Source of the DNA: Rhypophila decipiens
Lineage: Eukaryota; Ascomycota; Sordariomycetes; Sordariales; Naviculisporaceae
NCBI GenBank assembly: GCA_033297075.1
Contig: MU858293.1
Location: 1-46,891 of the forward strand
Direction: 5' to 3'
Length of the DNA: 46,891 bases
Numbering within the stretch: position 1 is the first letter of the stretch; every line of letters begins with the position of its first letter. Shown here in pieces: positions 10,101 through 22,432 of this stretch. Below the pieces are notes generated by a model. The model saw only the letters and a program-made list of their open reading frames with translations, searched no databases and was not told where the DNA came from. The position numbers and the translations under genes were made by a program.

Positions 10101-13100
10101 GGAGCTCATGGTACCCGGCGGACAAGTCTCGGCAGCTTCGTGTTCTGCAGGAATGCTCAAAGCCGACTACTGGGTCGAAAACATGACAAGACCCGTCATG
10201 TTTCTTCCGGCGGTGCAGAGGGCATGGCACTTGCACGGTCCTTTTGACATGATTGTCGAGGTTGGTCCGCATCCAGCCCTCAAAAGGCCAACTCTGGATA
10301 GCATCAGAGAGATGGCAGGCGAGGATGCTGTGCTGCCACCTTACACTGGTCTTCATGTCAGGAGTCAGGATGCCATCGAATCATTCGCTGAAGCCCTAGG
10401 GCAGATGTGGATGTACCTGGGACACGGAGCTGCTGCCGCTTCGGTTGGTACCAGTTCCTCTGGCAGCAGTCCAGTGAAGCTCGATGGATACGACAAATTT
10501 GTGGCAGGAAACATGAACATGGAGAGACTGGATTTCAAGCTTGTCAAGGGACTGCCGCCATATTCATGGGACCATGTCGACAAGAAGTACTGGCACGAAT
10601 CCAGGTTTACAAGGGCACTTCGGCTGCGCTCCAAACCAGTCCACGAGCTACTTGGACACCTTAGCCCCGACAGTACTGGACAAGATATGCGGTGGCGGAA
10701 TATTCTCAGCCCCAGGGAGATTCCTTGGCTGAGTGGCCATTCTCTTCAAAACCAGCTCGTCTTCCCAGCTGCTGGTTATGTGGTCGCTGCTGCCGACGCG
10801 GCCATGGCTATGGTCAAAGAGTCACACCCGGGCGATGGAATTTCTCTGATGGAAATACTCGACGTGGACATACACAATGCCTTGACGTTTGACTCGGAGG
10901 ACTCCCGCGTGGAAGTAATCATTTCCCTGACTGATATTCGACAGACCCCAGGCCCAGGGGGCACCCACTCTTTGTCGGCCAACTTCAAGTTCAATTCCTC
11001 ACCCGTGTTTGCAGCGTCAGCATCATCTGTGCTCACCCTAATGGCCGCGGGCCGAGTCAGAGTGACTCTCGGGGAAGCCGATGATGCGGTTCTGCCTCGG
11101 CGCGATCTTGATCCCAGCCGTTTCGTACCGGACATGACCCAAATTGACTCGGAGCACTTTTACTCGTCTCTTGAAAAGCTCGAATATCAATATGGCGGAT
11201 CTTTCCGTTCACTGTCAGCGCTGCAGCGAAGACTTGGTTTTGCCACAGGGGAAATACCGTGGGAGCCCTCCAACAGCATGCTCATTCACCCAGGATTGCT
11301 CGACGCAGCCTTCCAGTCCGTCTTTTTAGCCCACTGTGCACCGAATAGCGGAGGAATCTGGGCTATGCATATCCCCAAGGCGGTTCGGGCGATACAGATC
11401 AACCCCCACCTGTGCAGGTCTGTCGAGGAGCAGAACCAGCATCAAGCTGGGATACATGTAGGAGTTGACTGTACCATGGATTCAGCCCTCTCGAGTATCT
11501 CACCCAGGGGCAAGGGACATGGAGAATATCGCCTCTCTGCCGATGTGGATATCTTTCATAAGTCCGAGACCATGTTGATGAGAGTACAGGGACTTGAGTG
11601 TGTCCCCTTTTCCCAGCCAAGCCCCCAAGACGACGCAACCATGTTCGGTCAAGTTGTCTGGGACGTGGCTGCTCCCAACGCAAATTTCCTTGCAGAGGAC
11701 GGTCAGCCCAGTACGACATTAGACTGGGGTCTTCATTCGCTCCTCGATCGCGTGGCCATATCATATCTCTCGCACCTTGACCGCTCCGTCCCGGCCGACC
11801 ACCCCTCTCGTCTGCCATCGTCGCCTTATTTCCATTACTACAGATACGCCTCGCACGTTCTTTCTCTTGCCAATCAGGACAATTTGCCCCTCTTCAGCCC
11901 ATCGCATGCCAGTGATGATGATCTCGCCGCTGCCTCGGAGCCATACCGCGACGTGATTGACTTTAAGCTGCTGACTGCCATCGGTGACAACATTGTCGAT
12001 ATTGCCACAGGAAAGACATCGGCAATCGATGTCGGTATGCGGGAAGGCATGCTCTCAGACTACTACCAGCGCGGTTCAGGGTTCGACCAGCAGACACCCC
12101 AGTTGGCCCGTCTGGTCAGACAGATTGTCCATCGTTATGGTGGGCCAAACTTTCGAATTCTCGAGGTTGGCGCCGGAACGGGCGGGGCCACGACCAAGAT
12201 CCTGGAGGAAGTACTCGGTACCTACAATGTGGGGTTTGCCAATTACACTTTTACCGATATCTCGTCGGGATTTTTTGACAGGGCACGGGAGAGGTTGTTT
12301 GGGCCCAACAGCCCAGTCCAAAGCAGCGAGAGCAGTATCAAGAATCTTGTGTTCAAGGTGCTGGATGTGACCAAGGATGTTAGGGGCCAAGGATTCGTTC
12401 CGGGCGCATACGATTTGGTGATTGCTTCGGCAGTTTTGCATGCTACGCCCAACCTCGCCGACACGCTTTTAAATGTCCGTCGTCTCCTCAAACCAGGGGG
12501 CTTCTTGGCCGTGCTGGAGATGCCTGATCTTAGCTCGGTCGCCATGGCCGGAACCATATTTGGAGCCATGCCAGGCTGGTGGCTCGGTGCCGATGATGGC
12601 CGAGGATTCTGCCCGTGCATCGACCTGGCAGAATGGGACAGTCTGCTTCGCTCGACAGGCTTTTCTGGCTGCGATACGACTACCAGATCGCATCTGGTAC
12701 AAGGCGATATCGACCAGACGCTGATATTTACCTTTGTCTCTCAGGCTGTTGATGACCGGATCCAGTACCTTCGAGAGCCTCTTTCCATGCCCTGGCCAGG
12801 AGGGGCCCAACTACAACATGAACTATTTCCACCTGACCAAAATTCAAATCTCGTCCTCATTGGTGGAGGTACTCTGCAAACCTCAAGGCTGGTGGCACAG
12901 CTTTCCCGCGTATTGGCCAGTCACTGGACGCGGAGCGGCGGCATCCAGACCGTTCGTTCCTTGTCCGACGTCTTGTCCTTGAGGCTACCAGTGGGCTCCC
13001 AGACCACAGTTTTGAGTCTCGTCGACGTCGTCGATAAAAGGTCAAGATGCAATTCGGCTTTTCAAAACCTAACAGAGAACGACTGGGAAGGTCTCAAGGT

Positions 13101-16100
13101 TCTACTGCAACAAGCCGGTACCATGCTTTGGGTATCGACCGGTCGCCGAATATGGAACGCCCATGCCAACATGATGGTTGGGCTACTTCGAGTCGCCAAA
13201 CATGAGATACCGACACTTGACATGCAAACACTCGACATAGAGGTTGACGACTCGGAGCTTGATGCCCGTGAACTCGCCGAGACACTCTTGAGATTCCAAG
13301 CAGCAGCCAGATGGCGGCGTCGAGACGGGCAAGAAGACCTCCTGTTGACAATTGAACCGGAACTCGTTCGTCAAACAACCTGGAGAAGTGGACATGGAAC
13401 AAGACCAATCACCAGTCTCATGATTCCAAGGGTCGTTGCGAACAAAGTCATGAACAACAGGTACAACTCGGCCAGACGACCCATATTCATGGAGGCCCCG
13501 AGCCAGTTGCTGGATACTAGTAGTGGCGAGAACTATCGACTACTTTCGAACACCGAAGGGAGAGATAATGGAGAAGAGCCTGAATATTCCCTGCGACGCA
13601 TTCCTGCTGCACTGGCACAGGAAAGCAACGGATGTGATTCCCGCGAGTGGTTCCAAACCGAGTATTCCCTGGCTGCACGGGTCCGAGTCCCCAGTCCTGG
13701 TAACCAAGCCATGTACATGTACTTGGTCCTAGGGCACGACTCGGTTGAAAAAGACAGACAAGTTGTTTCTCTCACATTTCAGCCAACTCTGTTCTTCTCA
13801 CCTCTTGCCGGGCTTTCCGTCTCGGTTTTAAGGACTGTCCGAGACAAGTCAACTTTGTTACCATTAGTCGCCTATCATATCATGTCGACCTTGTTCCTTC
13901 AACAGCTCTCTCTCCGACGCACCGCCACAGGAGCCGTGGTAATATATGAACCTCCGGACACGACATTTGCTACCGTCATGCTCCAGGTGGCCGAGAGGCT
14001 GGGGTTGGCAGGATTGCGCTTCATCTTGATCAGAACTTCTTCCACTGAGGAGAACCACATGCAGGCTCATGCTCCCGCTCTCAAGTTGAAATGCCAGTGG
14101 CGGACAATCCATCCCAGGGCCGCCGACAGTGTCATTCGAGCTTTGCTTCCACACGACACCATCGCTTTTCTTGCCCTCCTCAATGACGATGATGAGACTT
14201 TATCCCGTCTACGCAGCTACCTGCCTCGTCATTGCTACTACAGAACCCTTGACTCATATTTCAGTTGGAGAGAGGAAACCTCCTTGTCACACCAGGAGAT
14301 TCATGAAATTCCCGAGGACGACGAGTTATCCGAGATTAGTACTTGCTTGAAGGATTGTGTGGCCAAGGCTGCTGTTTTCGAACATCATCATGGCCAAGCG
14401 TTTGGAAAGCCATCATCTCACCTGATTTGTCTGAATGATGATCAACTGCCCCGAGTTGGAATCCAGCCACAGAACAACAGACGAGTACTTCCGCTCCCCC
14501 TCAATGCTGTCGTTGATTGGGTTGGTAGTAGTACATCCAAGTCTGACTCTGTGTCCTTCCGGGTTCAACCAGCCGACTCGCTCGTCGCATTATCCAGCTC
14601 CAAAACGTACTGGCTAGCCGGCCTCAGCGGCAGTCTGGGTCTTGTGCTGTGTGAATGGATGATCTCGCGTGGCGCCCGTTACTTTGTCATATCGAGCCGC
14701 AACGCCGAACAAAGCGTGGACCAGGTCTGGGTCAACAAGATGAGGGACGCACATGGTGCCGTCATCTCCGTCGTGTCGTGCGATCTAGCAGACAAGGCGG
14801 CCTTGTCAGAAGTGTACCACGGCCGCATCCAAACTAGCAGCAGCCTCCCTCCTGTGGGTGGTGTGTGCCAGGGTGCCATGGTTCTCGACGATGTCTCGAT
14901 CCAAGACATGTCCTTGTCCAATTTTCTCAAGGTGACCAGGCCCAAGGTGCAAGGAAGTCTCCACTTGGATGAGCTGTTCCAGCGAGATGAAGGTCTCGAT
15001 TTCTTCGTCTACTTTTCTTCGGCTGGATCCATCTCTGGGCAACCGGGGCAGGCCAACTATGCGGCTGCAAACCTGTTCATGACGACACTGGCCGAGCAGC
15101 GTCGCCGTCGGGGGCAGGCGGCCTCTGTTATGCATATCGGACCCATCATTGGGGCGGGCTACATCACTCGACAGGGGCTCGAGCCCGCTCTTGTGCACAA
15201 GTCGAGCATTTCCGGCTGGTTCCCCATCACGGAGAGAGACTTTTTCCAGCACTTTTCCGAGGCTATTCTGGCAGGTCGGGGTCGGAGTCGGGACCAGCCC
15301 CTTGAAATCACCAGTGGTCTTTGCAGGTTGGCCTCGTCAGAGACAGCAAGCGCCAGTGCATTCCTGGGACATTACTGTCTAGTCCCCGACTTGGGACAAG
15401 GTGAAGAGCTCAACGCGTCAAAGCTCCCAGGCTCCCTTGTACCACTGAAAGCCAGGTTGGCCGAGGCAACAGGACATGCCGAGTTGGAGAGCGCCATACG
15501 TGAAGCTCTCCTGCACAAGCTGAGCGTTTTGTTCCAGGCAAGCTTGGAGGAGCTGGAGCAGGCTGACCCAGTGACACTGTCCTTGTCTCAGATGGGAGTG
15601 GACTCTCTGATGGCAGTGGAACTGCGCAGCTGGTTCGTCAAGACTATGCAGGTCAACATGCCGGTGCTGAAGATCTTGGGCGGAGCGACAGTTGCCGAGC
15701 TTGTCAATATGGCCGTGGAGACGATTCCAAGGTTGCTGACTCCCAACATGAAGCTGCCAGTGGATGTTGACCAAGAAGAGAAAATTGACCGCACAAACAG
15801 TTCCCACACCAGTGACAAGACGACTCTGACCTCCATCTCAGTCGCGGATTCTACTGCCAGTACTGGCGTGGACATGGATACACCCCCATCAGACGCGAAG
15901 AAATTGGACATGGAGATAAAGTCCTCTGCAATCGGTGACCACGGCATCCTAGCGCAGCCTGCCAGGACCCTCACGGTCCACAGAAAACTCGACAAGGTCC
16001 TCCCCTTATCCTACAGCCAGTCCTTGTTTTGGTTTTCTGCCGCCTTTTCTTCTTCCAGCCCGACGAGTCTCAACGTTACCACTGGATTCCGCATGACTGG

Positions 16101-19100
16101 AGGCAAGCTACGAATCGACAAGCTCAAGGAAGCCGTCATGGCCACAGGACAGCAACATGAATCCCTCAGAACTTGCTTCTATCTCGATCCATCTGACGGT
16201 CAACCCAAGCAGGGCATCATGTCCATGACTGCACTGGAACTGGAGGACCGGTACGAAAACTTGCAACAAGACTTGTTTCGTCATGACATCTTACAGCACC
16301 ATCTCGACCAAGTCCACAACCATGTTTACGACCTCGAGGCCGGCAAAACCACACGTCTCGTCCTTATTTCCCAATTACTTGAAAATGATTCTATCCCCTC
16401 TGAATACTTGCTCATTATTGGTACTCACCATCTTGCCATGGACGGTGCCTCATTCCTGCCCATGTTGGGAGATATTCTCCAGAACTACACTCGACTCTGC
16501 GCGGCACAACCTCATCAACTTGAAGTCGTGGATGCATCAAATACATCACGCTCTCTGCAATACCCAGACTATAGCCAAAAGCAGCATGAAGTCTTCGAGG
16601 CCGGAGGCTTTTCTTCAGAGCTCGAATTCTGGCGCTCAGAGTTGATGGGGAGCCACGGGCCACCTCCAACCCTGCCCATCTTACGAAGCGAGTCAAGGCT
16701 GACGACTCGGCCCAACCTCCAAACAGCTGCTGCCAGTGGCAGTGGCAACAGATACGTCAACCTCCAGATCGAACCATCCATATCTGCTCAGATCCAGGCG
16801 CTCTGCCGATCCCGTCCATCTCGTCGAGCCACGACGCCTTTCCACTTTTATCTAGCTGTGTTCCGTGTCCTCCTCTGGCGGTATTCAGGAGGTACCGAAG
16901 CCTTCAGCATTGGGATCGCTGATGCGAACCGCACCGACGAGGAAATGACGGGTTCGATTGGCAATTTTCTCAATCTTTTGCCTCTAGTGTTTGGAACTGG
17001 AACTGGAACTGGCCTTGGCGCGACCCCCTTTGAGGCCATCTTGGACCACGTCAGCTCCAAAACACACATGGCATTGGCAAATTCTCAAGTTCCGTTTCAG
17101 TTGATTTTAAATGAGTAGGTCATTTTCCTTGTTACTTTCGAAAACATGCATGCTGACAATGTTTCCGAAAATACTAGGCTGGGCGTACAACGTTCGGCAA
17201 ACACAACTCCCATCTTCCAGGCATTCGCAGATTATCGACTAGCCCGCGGCGACAAGACACGCTGGGGTGCGGCCCACCAACTCGAGCTTGTCTCTCTCCA
17301 ACTATCCCAGGTCGCCTACGACATAGCCATCGACATCCTGGACAACAACAAGTTGAACTCACGTCTCCCAGCTAACTCGTGCAAAATCACCTTGATCCTC
17401 CGCAGCGATCTGTACTCCCAGGACGATGCCCAACGCCTCGCGGATAGTTACTCCCAGCTAGTAGCGACGTTTGCGGCTACACCAGGTTGTCCGGTAGGAG
17501 AAGCCGACGTTTTCAGCCCGAGCGAGATGCAACATTCTCTCAGTCTGGGAAGAGGCCCGACATACCAACCACCCAAAGGAGACGACGACTGGGGGGAGAC
17601 AGTGATCCATCGACTTGTGCAAATGGCGCAACAGTTCCCCAACAAAAGAGCTGTCGTATATGACAATCCGGATCATGATGATAATTCTGTCGCTTCTGTC
17701 TCGTACCACGACGTCGTTTGCCGCAAACCTGATCAGATTGTCGCTCAGCTCCAGAGGGCGGGTGTTTCTGCTGGGGATCGAGTGGCTGTGTTACAAGAGC
17801 CGACAGCAGATTGGGTGTCGTCCATCATCGCCGTCATGAAAATGGGCGCTGCCTATCTCCCCCTTGATCCCGGCCAGCCAGCAACACGTCTCGCAGCCAT
17901 GGTGAACGACGCCCAGCCCGAGGTCGTGCTTGTGGATGATGACCATGACCACACCAAAGAATTGGCACAAAAGGTTTTGCTGCTACTCGCCTGCAGCAGC
18001 AGCAGCAGCAGCAACACAGGAGGGATAAAAGTTGTATCGCTGCGTGACACCGAAGGTCAAGGAAGCAAGTCCGAACCTCCTTCCAATATTATAGTGGCAA
18101 ATCGCGAATCCGTCTCGGCCATCCTTTACACCAGCGGCTCCACCGGAACCCCCAAGGGAATTGTCCTCACACACGGCGGCATGACTGGCTGGCTCTCACC
18201 ATGCGACACCCTCTACGGTCTATTACCCAAAACAGATGTGGTAACCCTCCAGCAAAGCGCCCCAGGTTTCGACATGTCCCTGATGCAAATCTTCAGCGCC
18301 CTCTGCTTTGGCGGCGCGGTGTACCTACTCCCTCGCAAACTCCGAGGCGACGGCCGTGCCATTTCCGACGCCATCGTCCGGCACAAGGTCACGCATACAT
18401 TTTCCACGCCTTCCGAGGTGACGGCTTGGATCCGCCATGCTTCTTCTTCTTCTTTGAGTCTTTTGCGAAATTCCTCGTCGGCGTGGCAAACGGCCCTAGT
18501 AGGTGGGGAAATGCTCTCTCCGGGTGTTCTGGCCGAGTTTGCCCGCCTGGATAAGCCGGATCTGCGATTTCACCATATGTACGGGACCACAGAGGCGACT
18601 TTTTGCGCGGCCGCGGTGGAACTGGACTACCGCCGACATGCTCTGAATGAAGGACCGGAACACCCTTGTTACCTACCGGCCGGGGTGGCGCTGCCCAACT
18701 ACAAGATTTACATCCTCGACGAGTTCCAGCGGCCCGTGCCTGCCGGACTTCAGGGCGAGGTGTATATCGGCGGTGCTGGGGTCAGGAAACACTCGCAGTA
18801 TCTGAATAACGCTGCTTTGAGTGGTTGCACATTTCTCAATGACCCCTTTGCCTCGGATGAGGAGCGTGCCAGGGGGGAAGGGTGCATGCAGCGGACTGGC
18901 GATTTGGGGCGGTGGGATGCTTCGTCAAGTTGCATGACTTTATTGCCGCCCCCTGGTAGCAGTACAACAACTGGTGGTATTCTCGTTATTGAAGGTCGCA
19001 TCCAAGGTGATACCATGGTCAAGCTGCGTGGGCTGAGAGTCGATCTCCGAGAGGTCGAGATTGCCTTGTTACGGGCCAGTTTGGCGATTGCTGCCGCCGA

Positions 19101-21072
19101 GACCGACGATGATGCGGCTCTGAAAGACGTCGTGGTGTCTGTTCGACGAACGACCGAGGATTCGCCCGAGTTTTTGGTCGCCCATGTCCTCCTTGCGACG
19201 ACTGTGGATGATAAGCCATCTCCATCTCGGACGCTTTCCCCATCCCATCTCAAGCGTCTCCGGGCCGAGCTCGAACGCCAGGGTTTGCCTCTTAATCTAC
19301 AGCCATCCTTTATCGTGCCGGTAGAAAGACTGCCTGTGACGATTTCTGGAAAGCTTGACCGCAAGGCTGTCTTGTCGCTGCCCATTACAGATGACCAGGA
19401 ATCGAACTCGAGGATTGACGATGGGTCATCTGATCATGTCTGGACACCAACAGAGGAGCGACTGAAAGCTATCTGGGCCGACATGCTTACTTCCACAGTC
19501 CAAATCACTCCCGAGAGTGATTGGTTTCACATCGGGGGAACATCACTCAGCCTGCTCAGGTTACGAGACGGGATCCAGAAGGAGTTTGCCGGTGTCCAGC
19601 TTCCCCTGGTTGACCTCTTTGAAGCCAGTGTGCTCTCCGACATGGCAAGACGAATTCAACGAGCTCTTGGATCACCGCCACCTGCCTTGTCCTTGCCAAG
19701 ACATCAACCGATTGACTGGGATGAAGAAACAAAACTTGAACCGAGCATGTTTTCGAAAGACAACCGCCACATGACGGCTCCCGTACCGTCCCCAAGTCAA
19801 TCTGGTAGTACTAGTACCAACCACGACGGAAAAGTAGTCATCCTAACCGGCGCAACAGGTCATCTGGGTTCCGCTCTCGTCCGGTCTCTCACGGCCGACC
19901 CGACAGTGGCCGAGGTTCACTGTCTAGCCGTCCGCAACCCTTTCAGCCGACCCGACATCGCCCCATTGCGCGCCTACCCCAAGGTGACCCTCTACCCGGG
20001 CGACCTCGGTCAGCCTCACATGGGACTCTTCCCCTCATCTGAATCTGATAGCATCCCAGACTGGCTTCTCAAATTGTTCGGCCGCGCAGACATCATCATC
20101 CACAACGGCGCCGATACCTCGTACCTCAAGACGTACCACTCCCTGCGAGCAGCCAATTTGACCAGCACCAAAGACCTCGTCCACTGGAGTCTCGTAGCCA
20201 CTGCTGGTGGAAAGAAGAAGAAGATGATTCCCTTACACTTTATATCTACCGCTGGCGTTGGGAATTTGCTTTGTCCTTCAGGTGATCACGCAGAGCTAGG
20301 TCCAGTGTCTGTATCAAGCATCAACACCGTGGCGCCATCTTCTTCAACAGCGGCAGTCGCAGTGACACCCCCGACAGACGGATCAATGGGCTACACATCA
20401 TCCAAGTGGGCATCAGAGCGCTTTCTAGAGCGCCTAGTATCCGAGCAGTACCCCGACACAGACTGGCAGTGGGAGGTGTACATCCATCGCCCAACCGTGA
20501 TTTCCCGGGGCAAGGAACTCGCCACCTCTGCAAAAAACTCGTCCAAACTCCCCGAGTTTGACGGCGTCCATAATATCCTCTGGTACGCACGACAACTCAA
20601 TGCCGTGCCGAGTGCAAAGGGTATTGCCCGGGGGGTTTTGAATATTGTGAATTTGGAGGACGTGGTTGACGGGATTTTGAGCGCTGCCCTGGATAGAAAA
20701 GGTAAAGGTCGTGGTGGTGGCGTGCATTTCCTCAACCACACCGGGGACTTGAATCTCCCGCTGCACGAGATGCACAAGTGGGCGAGTGTCAAGGTCCGAG
20801 GAGGCGACGAGGACGGGTATAACATGTATCTGGAAGATGAGAGTGGCGATGACAGTGATGGAATTGACGACGAGTCCATGTCGGAGAAGAAGCGGAAACG
20901 GAAACGGGATGATGAAAAAAAGCTGCTGCTCCCAGAGATAGTTCCCCTGGGAGAATGGGTTCGCAGGGCGTGCGAGCTGGGCATGCATCCTGCATTGGCG
21001 GAGCTGCTGTTGAGTTTTGCTAGGCCCGGGAAGGGTGAGGTCATGTTTCCTGTTGTTGTTACGACCGAGTAG
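7103..21072 (+). CDS. Hybrid polyketide synthase - nonribosomal peptide synthetase (KS-AT-DH-MT-ER0-KR-ACP-C-A-T-R)
   Basis: Six exons: 7103-7525, 7593-8059, 8108-8211, 8279-8642, 8709-17114 and 17178-21072, about 4552 aa. KS: DTACSSS with Cys192, [17 protein letters not shown] from about 637: GHSSGE near 754. DH from about 1096: [14 protein letters not shown] (His about 1130) and [11 protein letters not shown]-methyltransferase about 1537-1803: EVGAGTGG near 1604. A degenerate ER-like stretch (about 2040-2380) lacks a Gly-rich NADPH motif. KR: GLSGSLG near 2423, Ser in FSSAGS, Tyr2570. ACP: GVDSL, Ser2752. C: HHLAMDG near 3026. [13 protein letters not shown] near 3570, YGTTEA, RTGDL, GKLDRK. 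T: GGTSL, Ser4044. [12 protein letters not shown] near 4145, then YTSSK (Tyr4327, Lys4331). All core motifs look intact apart from ER. It should build a methylated polyketide, amide-link it to an amino acid and release it through R, as an aldehyde or a tetramic acid. The KS-AT linker and the A domain carry Ser-rich insertions, and the R domain has an acidic/basic insert. The product is unknown. Confidence 0.96.
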
Positions 21073-21507
21073 ATGAGTCCGGACTGGAGGGAGGGGGCAT
21101 GTTTGGATGGCACAGGGCAGCTCGTGCATGGTTGCCTGGCGGAAGTAAATCGGCCACTGGCACTTGGAATACAGGGCAAAAAGTTCTTGGTGGGAGTGAT
21201 GAAAATGAATAAAGGGATTTTCGTTCATTTCTTTTTTGATATAATAGTCCAAAACAAAGGCGCAATCAGTGGCATTCCTAGCCGGTTGTCTGATTTTTAG
21301 TCTTGTCTTGGTTTCCAAGTTGTATCTCTTAAAAACAAAATAGATATGGGTGGTTTCAATACTTGAGCTTGATCATCTTCTTTTACACGCAGCCTGAGCG
21401 CCAACAACTTCATTAGCGATCTAGTCTTGGCCAGCCCCAACCAAAGTCGCGTTCAAATACCAAACCAACTCACCAGGCAACGAACCCATCCGAGCCTAAA
21501 CCGCCCG
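21073..21507. other. 3' flank of the PKS-NRPS
   Basis: This is intergenic between the megasynthase and a convergent small gene. It contains no coding sequence I can support. The long minus-strand open frames that start here and run back over the R domain are antisense shadows. Confidence 0.45.
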
Positions 21508-21815
21508 GCGATGCGTCAAAACCCCCGTCATATCCGGCTTGAACACATCAGCAAACGGGTCCCACGCCGGGTCCGTATGCCTCTCATAAACCTCTTCTTG
21601 ATGTAGTAGATGTTGCATTTTGTGTTGTCAGCATCCAAAGGAGAGATGAACTTCTCCTTATTCAGCTTCTTCCGCATTTGATGATAGCATTGTGCGTCGG
21701 GCTTGTTGGCCAATTGGTTGTGCAGAATTGCGGTTCTTCTATGCCGCTGCTTTGCAGCATCATGAAGAGATTTCAGAACATCAGGGTGAAAGGACTGGGC
21801 TGTTTTTGGTGTCAT
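21508..21815 (-). pseudogene. Small unknown protein with a single-base frameshift
   Basis: From ATG 21815 the minus strand reads about 65 codons of a basic protein (starting MTPKTAQSFHPDVLKSLHDA). It then runs into sequence that looks non-coding. Coding-like sequence resumes in another frame near 21618 (MQHLLHQEEVYERHTDPAWD) and ends in TAG at about 21508. One extra A in the run of four A (about 21618-21621, minus strand ACAAAATGC) would join the two parts into about 106 residues. Either the gene is frameshifted or the base was lost in a homopolymer during sequencing. No family was recognised. Confidence 0.45.
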
Positions 21816-22432
21816 GATTGGAGAGTGAGATTAAGCCTTTCAAATCACTGAATAAACGGAGTCAAATGAAGAGACAATGAAAGGACGAGAATGAGAAATG
21901 TTTGCGTAATTGTGCTACGGTAAAAGACGGGAGGGAGGCATGTAAAGATGAGCGACTGTGAAAGAAAAGGGGGGGGAGAGGGGGGCGGTTTGGTGAGGTT
22001 GGAGGAAAGGGACAAAGGGGAGAGATTTGCGACGGCCAAGTACGCAAAAGAGGTAGTCCCAGCCATAGGAGGTGTGAGGCGTGGCCGTGGCCAAGCCACC
22101 GACCCAGCCACAGACCAAGCCACGCGGGAACTCTAACCCCGCCATGGCCCCGCACTTGTGCCGCAATGCCTTGGAATGGATGGAATTTATTTCGCCCGGA
22201 GGCACTGAGCCTAAAGGGCCTATGCACGCTAACTACATTCGGTTCATCCAAATCCGCCATTATCTCGTCCAAGCCCTCTACTTTTTCATCTCAAGATCAC
22301 CCGATGCCTCTTTTCATTTTATAAGCAGATCACCTTGAAGGTTGCGTTCTCCAAGTGTTCAGCGTCCTATCTTCAGCAGCTAAAGCAGGATCTGCTCGTT
22401 GAGGCTGCGTTGGACTCCTTGGTCGAGTTCTC
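21816..22432. other. Intergenic sequence with a G-rich tract
   Basis: This stretch holds a purine- and G-rich tract (about 21961-21987) that produces Ser/Pro-rich open frames on the opposite strand. These look compositional rather than coding. I see no gene. Confidence 0.4.

Noticed and set aside
20391..21318. Two long minus-strand open frames over the R domain
   Set aside because: They are antisense to intact R-domain coding sequence, with Ser- and His-rich composition mirroring that gene; there is no independent evidence.
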